A model generated the notes under the pieces. The model saw nothing but the letters and a program-made list of their open reading frames with translations, was not told where the DNA came from and made no database searches. The position numbers were made by a program, and so were the translations under genes. Shown here one piece after another: positions 57,784 to 64,000 of a stretch of DNA of 64,000 nt. How positions within the stretch are numbered: the first letter of the stretch is position 1; each line of letters starts with the position of its first letter. This stretch comes from Astragalus membranaceus (lineage: Eukaryota; Streptophyta; Magnoliopsida; Fabales; Fabaceae), in NCBI GenBank assembly GCA_039519185.1, contig CM076850.1, forward strand, positions 92,191,471 to 92,255,470, given 5' to 3'.

Positions 57784-58333
57784 CAGTGATTTTGATGTGT
57801 ATTTTTCTGTTGATAAATGTGTTATTACTCATAGGACTTCTAAACTTTATATTACTGGCTTTCGAGAAAATAATGTGTATTATGTTGATTTTGACAATGT
57901 GAGTAATGATATTGTATGCATGTCTTCCTTGCTTGATGATGTGAATCAGTGGCATAGATGTCTAGGACATGCTAGTATAGAACTTTTATCTAAGTTGTGT
58001 AAGAATGAGCCTGTTAGAGGTCTACCCAAGTTGAAGTATGAAAAGGGTCAATTATGTGATGCATGTCAGCTGGGTAAGTTGCATAGATCTTCCTTTAATT
58101 CAAAACCTGTTATTTCCACTAACAATGTGCTTGAATTGCTCCATCTCGATTTATTTTTTGAAATTGATGTTGTAAGTCTAGGAGGGTCCAAGTATGTCTT
58201 CGTAATTGTAGATGATTATTCTAGGTATACTTGGGTCATTCTACTTGCAAATAAAAGTGATGCTTTTAATGAGTTCGCTAAGCTCTGCAGAAAGTTACAG
58301 AATGAGAAAAAGCGTAGCCATCAAGGAAATTAG
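57760..58333 (+). pseudogene. SIRE-like protease remnant and integrase N-terminus
   Basis: After WMVDS the protease catalytic motif (normally DSGCSRHMTG) is missing and the frame jumps to a later part, so protease is deleted. The integrase finger (WHRCLGHAS, CDACQLGK) and the start of the core (LHLDLFFEIDVV, IVDDYSRYTWV) follow. The tryptophan of the usual DLWGP is replaced. A frameshift near 58300 ends the frame. Confidence 0.85.
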
Positions 58334-59126
58334 AAGTGATCATGGAGAAGAGTACGGAAATTCATCATTCAGGACTTGGTGTGAAAAGTATGGTGTTCAT
58401 CACAACTTTTCAGCTCCAAGGACTCCTCAACAAAACGGTGTGGTGGAAAGGAAGAATAGAACCATACAAGAGATGAGCAGAACAATCTTGAACGAGCACA
58501 ACCTTCCAAAGTATTTTTGGGGACATGCAGTAGATACAGCATGTCATGTGTTAAATCGGGTGTACCTGAGGCCATCTCTTAACAAGAGCTCATACGAGTT
58601 GTGGAATGGTAGAGTTCCAAATATTTCATACTTCAAGGTTTTTGGAAGCAACTGCTACATTCTCAACACAAAGGACAAGTTGGGTAAGTTTGATACAAAA
58701 TCAACTGAAGGTATTTTTATGGGTTATTCAAGTTATAGTAGAGCATATATTGTTTACAATAAAATTGATAAATGTATGCAAGAATCCATACATGTTTCTT
58801 TTGATGAGACTAACCTGTTTGCTAAGAAAGTTGATGATGAGGATGAAGTGGTTGAAATGATCAAAGACAGAATGCCTGAATCAACCAATGAAAGTATGGA
58901 AGAAGCCAAGGTGAAAGTGGAACCTCAAGAAGAAGCTGAAGTGGAACGAGATCCCCAAGACGTCGATGACCATCTGCATGGAAGAATACATGATGATTTG
59001 CCCAAGACTTGGAAATTAGTTCAAGATCATCCCATGGAGCAAATTATTGGTAGTCCATCAAAGGGGGTAACCACTCGTTCTTCTCTAATCATTTATGCTT
59101 TCATAGTGATTTTGTCTCTCAGATAG
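58300..59126 (+). pseudogene. SIRE-like integrase core and linker
   Basis: It continues in a new frame: IRSDHGEEYGN (second catalytic Asp), RTPQQNGVVERKNRT (catalytic Glu), FWGHAVDTACHVLNR and the linker. The frame breaks at about 59090 in the linker. Confidence 0.87.
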
Positions 59127-59375
59127 TTCCTAATAATATTAAGGAAGCTTTATGTGATCCAAAATGGGTTGTGTCAATGCAAAAGGAACTTGAACAATTT
59201 GAACGGAACAAAGTGTGGAATTTAGTTGAAAAACCTGTTGGTAGAACCATCATTGGTACTAAATGGGTTTTTCGCAACAAACTTGATGAAAGTGGTGTTA
59301 TTTTATTAAATATAAGTCGTTTAGTTGTTCAAGGTTTTAACCAAATCGAATGGATGGATTTTGAAAAACTTAATT
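59127..59375 (+). pseudogene. SIRE-like RT N-terminus, interrupted
   Basis: RT fingers: WVVSMQKELEQFERNKVWNLVE, GTKWVFRNKLDESG, SRLVVQGFNQIE. The arginine/lysine-rich RLVA(K)GY motif reads RLVVQGF. The frame stops where Athila-type sequence begins; RT resumes at 60816 with about five codons lost at the junction. Confidence 0.87.
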
Positions 59376-59388
59376 AATATCACTGCCT

Positions 59389-59405
59389 CCCCGGCAACGG
59401 CGCCA
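59389..59405 (-). promoter_or_regulatory. Primer-binding site (tRNA-Asp) of the inserted fragment
   Basis: Minus strand TGGCGCCGTTGCCGGGG, six bases from the LTR at 59412; identical to the PBS at 13591-13607. Confidence 0.87.
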
Positions 59406-59411
59406 AAAACT

Positions 59412-60815
59412 TGATAGCCTCGCAAGTGCACGAGTCGTATCGCGTAATAAAAGAGTTATCGATCCACAGGGAGAGCCTAGATGAATACCAATCTAATTTT
59501 TCAAAGTTGATTAACTGAAAAGAAAGTGTTTTTAGAAAGAAGGAATGTTTTAGCAAAGTCTACTCACTCATGATCATTGTAGACAAAAGAGGAGAAAAGA
59601 AAATAAAAGAAGAAAACATAAAGTTAAATAGCGAGAAATAAAAGAAAGCGGTAAAGTGCAAAATTATAAATAGCGGAATTGTAAATGACAAGAAAGTAAA
59701 TTGCTTTGAAAAGTAAATTGCCAGTAATTTACTTGACTTGCCAGTAATTTACTTGACTTGCCAGTAGTTTACTTGACTTGGAAATTTAAAGGGCAAAAAA
59801 AGTAAATAACAAGGAAAATAAAAGAGCGAAAAAGTAAAGAGCGAAAAGTAAAGAGCGAGAAATTAAATAGCAATGAAAGTAAATGACTTGGAAAATAAAA
59901 GGGCAAGAAAGTAAATAGCAGGGAAAATAAAAGAGCGAAAAAGTAAAGAGCGAGAAAGTAAAGAGCGAGAATTTAAATTGCAAGGAAAGTAAATGACTTG
60001 GAAAATAAAAGGGCAAGAAAGTAAATAGCAAGGAAAGTAAATGACTTGGAAAATAAAAGGGCGAGAAAGTAAAAAGGCGAGAAAGTAAAAAGCGAGAAAG
60101 TAAAAAAAGCGAGAAATTAAAGTGAAGTCATGAATCTTAGAGGAAACCTTGTCATGGATTTTTCTCACAAAATTTAAGCTTCTTTACAAGTGAGGATCAA
60201 GCCTCTATTTATAGGAAAATATTAGGTCTAAGGCACTTGAGAGGAGGGGCAAAATGGTCATAAAAAAAGTGGCAAATCAAGTGGCAAGGGAAAGCCATCA
60301 GCAAGTGGGTGCAGCCAAAATTGACTTGTCTGGTGCCAGGGTCGTGCGCCCATGTGCCTGGGTCGTGCGCCTTGGCCAGTCAATTTTGGCTGCTCTGCGC
60401 CAGTTTTGCACTAGGGTGGTGCGCCTATGGTGCCAGGGTCGTGCGCCTTGTGCTGGCAACAGCTGTGCTGCGTTGCTGGCAAGCATGGGTCGTGCGCCCA
60501 GTTCTGCCAAAATGGGCAATCTTCAGTTGGAGACACGCACGGGTCGTGCGTGGTACACCCAGGGTCGTGCGTGTGCTGCTTGGCGCCCTGTGTGCCTGTC
60601 TTGCGCCAGTTTTTGTTGCTGCTGCCTTAAAAATTGTTCCTCCTCAAATATTTTCTAAGTTTCTTCATTCTAGCTCATATTTTCGTTTTTGCTTCAAAAT
60701 AAAACCTGAAAATAAAAAGTAAACATTTGCAGTAAAATAGCTCAAAAATATAATTAAAATACTAAAAAGACTTAATAAAACATCTATTAAAAAGACTGTA
60801 AAAATAGACTTATCA
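59412..60815 (-). repeat. 5' LTR of an Athila-type element, rest deleted
   Basis: 1404 bp, TGATAGCC...GACTTATCA. Only the LTR, PBS and about 14 further bases remain; the interior, other LTR and left TSD are gone, along with about five codons of target RT. It contains an AAAGTAAAT-type minisatellite (59690-60120) and a cluster of GGGTCGTGCGCC motifs (60338-60575). ORFs over these are artefacts. Confidence 0.88.
59690..60120. repeat. Minisatellite inside inserted LTR
   Basis: Short units of the form AAAGTAAATNNC(A/T)NGG and AAAATAAAAGGGCNAGAAAGTAAAT alternate irregularly, with higher-order repeats of about 70-130 bp. Confidence 0.85.
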
Positions 60816-61262
60816 GCTAGGTTGGAGTCCATTCGTATAATACTAGCCTTTGCTAGTTACATGGACTTCAAACAACACCAAATGGATGTCAAGAGTGCCT
60901 TCCTAAATGGATTTTCATTAGAGGAAGTATATGTAAAACAACCCCCTGGTTTTTGAAGATTTTAAAAAACCAAACCATGTTTTCAAACTTGACAAAGCAC
61001 TTTATGGATTAAAACAAGCTCCTAGAGCTTGGTATGATAGACAGAGCAAACATTTAATTGCAAATGGTTTCAAAAAGGGTAAGATTGATTCTACCTTATT
61101 CCTTAAAACCAAGGGCAAACATATCATAGTAGTTCAAATTTATGTCGATGATATTATTTTTGGGTTTACTAATGATGATCGGTGCAAGGAGTTTTCTGAA
61201 ATGATGACTAGCGAGTTTGAGATGAGCATGATGGGGGATCTGAACTTCTTTTTGGGACTTTA
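60816..61262 (+). pseudogene. SIRE-like RT palm
   Basis: ARLESIRIILA, HQMDVKSAFLNG, ALYGLKQAPRAWYD and the catalytic YVDDIIF are present. A stop at about 60955 and a one-base shift break the frame after QPPGF; another stop at 61261 follows NFFLGL, and a deletion removes the RT-RNase H junction. Confidence 0.88.
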
Positions 61263-61263
61263 A

Positions 61264-62013
61264 GTGAAGCAAATGAAATTGGTACTCCCATGGCGACTGC
61301 AACAAAGTTGGATAAGGACGAGCAAGGTACCAGTCAACAAAACGATGTATCGAGGTATGATCGGTAGTCTCTTGTATTTAATTGCTTCTCGACCTGATAT
61401 TATGTTTGTTGTGTGCTTGTGTGCTCGATTTCAAGCATGTCCCAAAGAATCACATTTAAAAGCTGTAAAACGGATTCTTAGATATGTTAATGGAACCACA
61501 GATTTTGGATTGTGGTACCCGAAATCGAGTCAGTTTGCTTTGGTCGGTTTCTGTGATGCTGATTTTGCTGGATGTACATTAGATAGGAAGAGTACTAGTG
61601 GAACCTGTCATTTCTTAGGGCCTTGTTTGACCTCCTAGTCTAGTAAAAAACAGAACAGTGTTGCTTTGTCCACCGCTGAAGCCGAATATGTGGCGGTTGG
61701 AAATTGCGTTGCACAAGTTCTGTGGATGAAACTGACTTTGGAGGATTTTGGTTTGTTATATAATAATGTGTCAATCCTATGTGATAACACTAGTGCCATT
61801 AACATTGCTAAGAACCCCATCCAACACTCTAGAACTAAGCATATAGAAATAAGATATCATTTCATTAGAGACCATGTTTCTAGGGGGAGCATAGCATTAA
61901 ATTTTATACGCACCGATGACCAACTAGCGGACATCTTCACGAAACCACTAGCCGAAGCTCAATTTTGTAAGATCCGGAGAGAGCTCGGTATGCTTGATTT
62001 TACCAGCCTATAA
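61264..62013 (+). pseudogene. SIRE-like RNase H
   Basis: Two frames in one phase split by a stop at 61637. The first has MYRGMIGSLLYLIASRPDI and the FCDADFAGCTLDRKSTSGT block; the second has STAEAEYVAVGNC, CDNTSAINIAKNP, SRTKHIEIRYHFIRD and DIFTKPLAEAQF, ending at the normal C-terminus. Confidence 0.9.
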
Positions 62014-62279
62014 TGTGATTATGTGTTGTATTTTTGAGGTGCTATGTGCTTGTTATATCATATGCTATGTGTCTTGTGTGTCTTCCCTCCTTTTTGATGA
62101 AAACAAAGGGGGAGAAAGACTTGCTTCTTATTGCATTGCTTACTCGTTTGTTTCACTCACTATGTTATTGGACTAGTTTATTTTTTTTTTGCTTATGCTT
62201 AGGGGGAGCTTATGCCGTTGTTTCTTGTTTATCGCCTCCCTATGCACAAGGTAATTTGTTATCATCAAATGGGGGAATT
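62014..62279 (+). other. Post-pol region and polypurine tract of SIRE-like element
   Basis: It contains TTTTTGATGAAAACAAAGGGGGAG (an internal purine tract common in SIRE-type elements) near 62092-62115 and the LTR-adjacent tract AAATGGGGGAATTT (62267-62280). No envelope-like ORF is present. Confidence 0.7.
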
Positions 62280-64000
62280 TGTTGAATCAAGGTCAAACAC
62301 TCTTTGTTTTGTATGATAACAAATTACAATCTGTTTACTAATGGTTATAGTTGAACCAAAGCACAGAGCATGAACCAAAGCACAGGATATCTTAAAGTGT
62401 AGCAGCTCGGAGGAGAAGCTACTCAAGCGTTCAAGACTTATGTGTTATTTTTCTTTCCATAGGACGCGTGTAAGATCCCGTCACTTCAGCTCTATGACTT
62501 TTGTAGTTGAGAGATGATCTTTTAAGATAGAACTATTTTGTTAAAATAAAATTGAGCTAGGCTTGGTTAAATCTTTTATATAAAAGCAAATAGGTTAGGC
62601 ACAAATAATGAATGGTTGTTTTTTAAAAGAAAATAGATTCGTGGCTTGGTGTTTTAAAAGAACTTGTTTTTGAAGTAAAGAATCGATTCTTGATTTGATC
62701 TTTAAAGCAAGAAATCGATTTCTCTCTTGCTTTTAGAGCTAGAAATCGAATTCTCACTTCCTAGTGTAAAGCCAAGAATCGATTTGTGGCTTGATTGTTT
62801 TTAAAGAACTTGTTTTGAAAAGAAAACAATCGATTGATGACTTTGTGTTTTTAAAGTGGAAAATCGATTATTCACTTGTTTTATAAAGCAAAAAAATCGA
62901 TTTTGGACTTGATTCATCAAGCACAAAATCGATTATGAGCTTGATTGTGGAAAGCACAAAATCGATTATCCACTTGTTTTTTAAAAGGTCTAATTTTTCC
63001 TAAACCACATAACCGATCATAACCTTATTTGTTTTAAAGCTCAAAATCGATTATGATCCTATTTTTGTTACATAATCGATTTTTACAGTTAGTTTTAGAA
63101 GCAATCAATCGATCATTCTCTTATGAAGTTGTTCTTTTTTTTAAAGCAAAGAATTGATTGTCATACTAAGTGGTTTTAAGAAAACAATCGATTTTTTCAC
63201 TTGTTAGAATTTTCCCAACAGTCATTATTTTACGAAGTCTATAAATAGGAACCTAGGGCTTCACAAACAACAGAACCAAGGATTCACAAAGAAAACCAAC
63301 CTACGAATCACAAAGCAGAACGCGAACTCTCACCGTCACACCTGTTCTTCACGTTCTTCATCACTGGTTAGGTTGGGAATCACACTAATACAAATCTCTC
63401 ATCTCTCTCAACTACATCATTGTCATATGCTTGAGTGATTGGATCCTAGTTCTCAATTGTAAACATCTATATTTGATTGTTGTGAAATCCTGAGAACTGT
63501 CTTGGGTAATTCAATTAGGGAGATTGAATTGTAGTGAAATCCTTAGCGGGGAGCTTGGGTTCTCAATTTGGGAAAATTGAGATTGGTGTGATAGCTATAG
63601 GGGATTTGCTTGCTTGTAAGACGTTGAAGAAGTTCTTCTCTTAAAGTGGTTATTATCAAGTCCGAAGGTTGCAAAGCCGGAGGCCGAGGACGTAGGGCTT
63701 TTTATCCCGAACCTCGTAAAAATCACGGTGTACTTCTTTCCCTTATCTTTACATTGCATTTCCCTTGTACTTGTTAATTGTTATTGCATTTGATATTATT
63801 GTGCTTAGATATCTTTATCATTGTAATTGTTTATGCCTATTGTTATAGCTTGCATAGTTGTTGCATATAGTTTAAATCCTTTTTTCCGCATTCGATTTAA
63901 ATTAGCATCTTCAATTCTCAAAAATAAAAATAAAGAAAAAGATTTCATTTTTAGCATATAACATTATTCATCCCCCTCTAAGGTTATCGTATAGTCCAAC
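62280..64000 (+). repeat. 3' LTR of SIRE-like element, cut by window end
   Basis: It matches 54479-56159 with scattered substitutions and about 40 bp of extra repeat modules. It ends TAGTCCAAC at 64000; the final A is outside the window. Confidence 0.93.

Larger units (their letters stand above)
54479..64000 (+). mobile_element. SIRE/Maximus-like copia retrotransposon, degenerate; right end at window edge
   Basis: Left LTR 54479-56160, right LTR 62280 to the window end (one base short of its expected final A). PBS TGGTATCAGAGC at 56163 and PPT AAATGGGGGAATTT before the right LTR. The left flank is CGTAC, so CGTAC is expected just beyond the window. The interior has copia order but contains deletions in gag, protease and RT, several stops, and an inserted Athila-type LTR fragment at about 59375-60815. 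Lineage is inferred from Gag style, PPT and the post-pol region. Confidence 0.9.

Noticed and set aside
60254..60722. Overlapping ORFs of 134 and 137 codons in two frames
   Set aside because: Open frames arise from the GC-rich GGGTCGTGCGCC cluster inside an LTR; no protein similarity recognised.

Overview
The window is plant nuclear DNA, almost entirely repeat-derived, with one intact host gene. The mix of families points to a papilionoid legume, probably the clade of Medicago, Trifolium, Pisum and Vicia. That mix is an Ogre-type LTR and long 3' UTR, SIRE/Maximus-type and Tork-type copia elements, Athila-type gypsy elements primed by tRNA-Asp, a Tekay-like element with TGTAACACCC ends, and an endogenous pararetrovirus. 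The species call is inference from family resemblance; no marker gene fixes it.

Layout. 0.46-1.8 kb: a SINE whose A-tail was hit by a non-coding long-TIR element. 1.9 kb: a second SINE family. 2.39-20.04 kb: a three-level nest resolved by target-site duplications (TSDs). A broken minus-strand copia (TSD TGAAA) contains a nearly intact plus-strand copia (6965-19736, TSD ATGAA). That copia contains a minus-strand Athila-like element (7704-14858, TSD TATGG), whose single long ORF joins Gag and protease directly to the integrase C-terminus. 20.3-21.1 kb: retroposon remnants, including a LINE 3' end. 21.4-24.1 kb: a broken endogenous plant pararetrovirus fragment. 24.1-39.3 kb: an Ogre-like 3' UTR and 3' LTR. 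The LTR carries a second Athila-like element lacking RT and integrase, an internal tandem duplication, a solo LTR (TSD ATTCA) and a perfect hairpin MITE (TSD CAGTACCTG).

40.85-49.05 kb: a degraded Tekay-like gypsy element (2.34-kb LTRs, TSD GACTC) that split another SINE. 49.3-52.3 kb: the one convincing host gene, a full-length CC-NBS-LRR immune-receptor gene on the minus strand, with a 47-nt first exon and a 114-bp intron (968 aa). Its upstream side holds a 60-bp minisatellite and a (TA)n(GA)n tract. 53.2-54.5 kb: one end of a CACTA transposon. 54.48-64.0 kb: a SIRE/Maximus-like copia broken by deletions and by an Athila-type LTR-PBS fragment. Its right LTR runs to the last base of the window.

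Among the TEs, only the middle copia looks recently competent (one frameshift, LTRs differing at about 3 of 693 bases by eye). The inner Athila-like element is younger still (2 of 1248) but must borrow reverse transcriptase and integrase. No tRNA, rRNA, CRISPR or bacterial-type operon was seen. All comparisons were made by eye.
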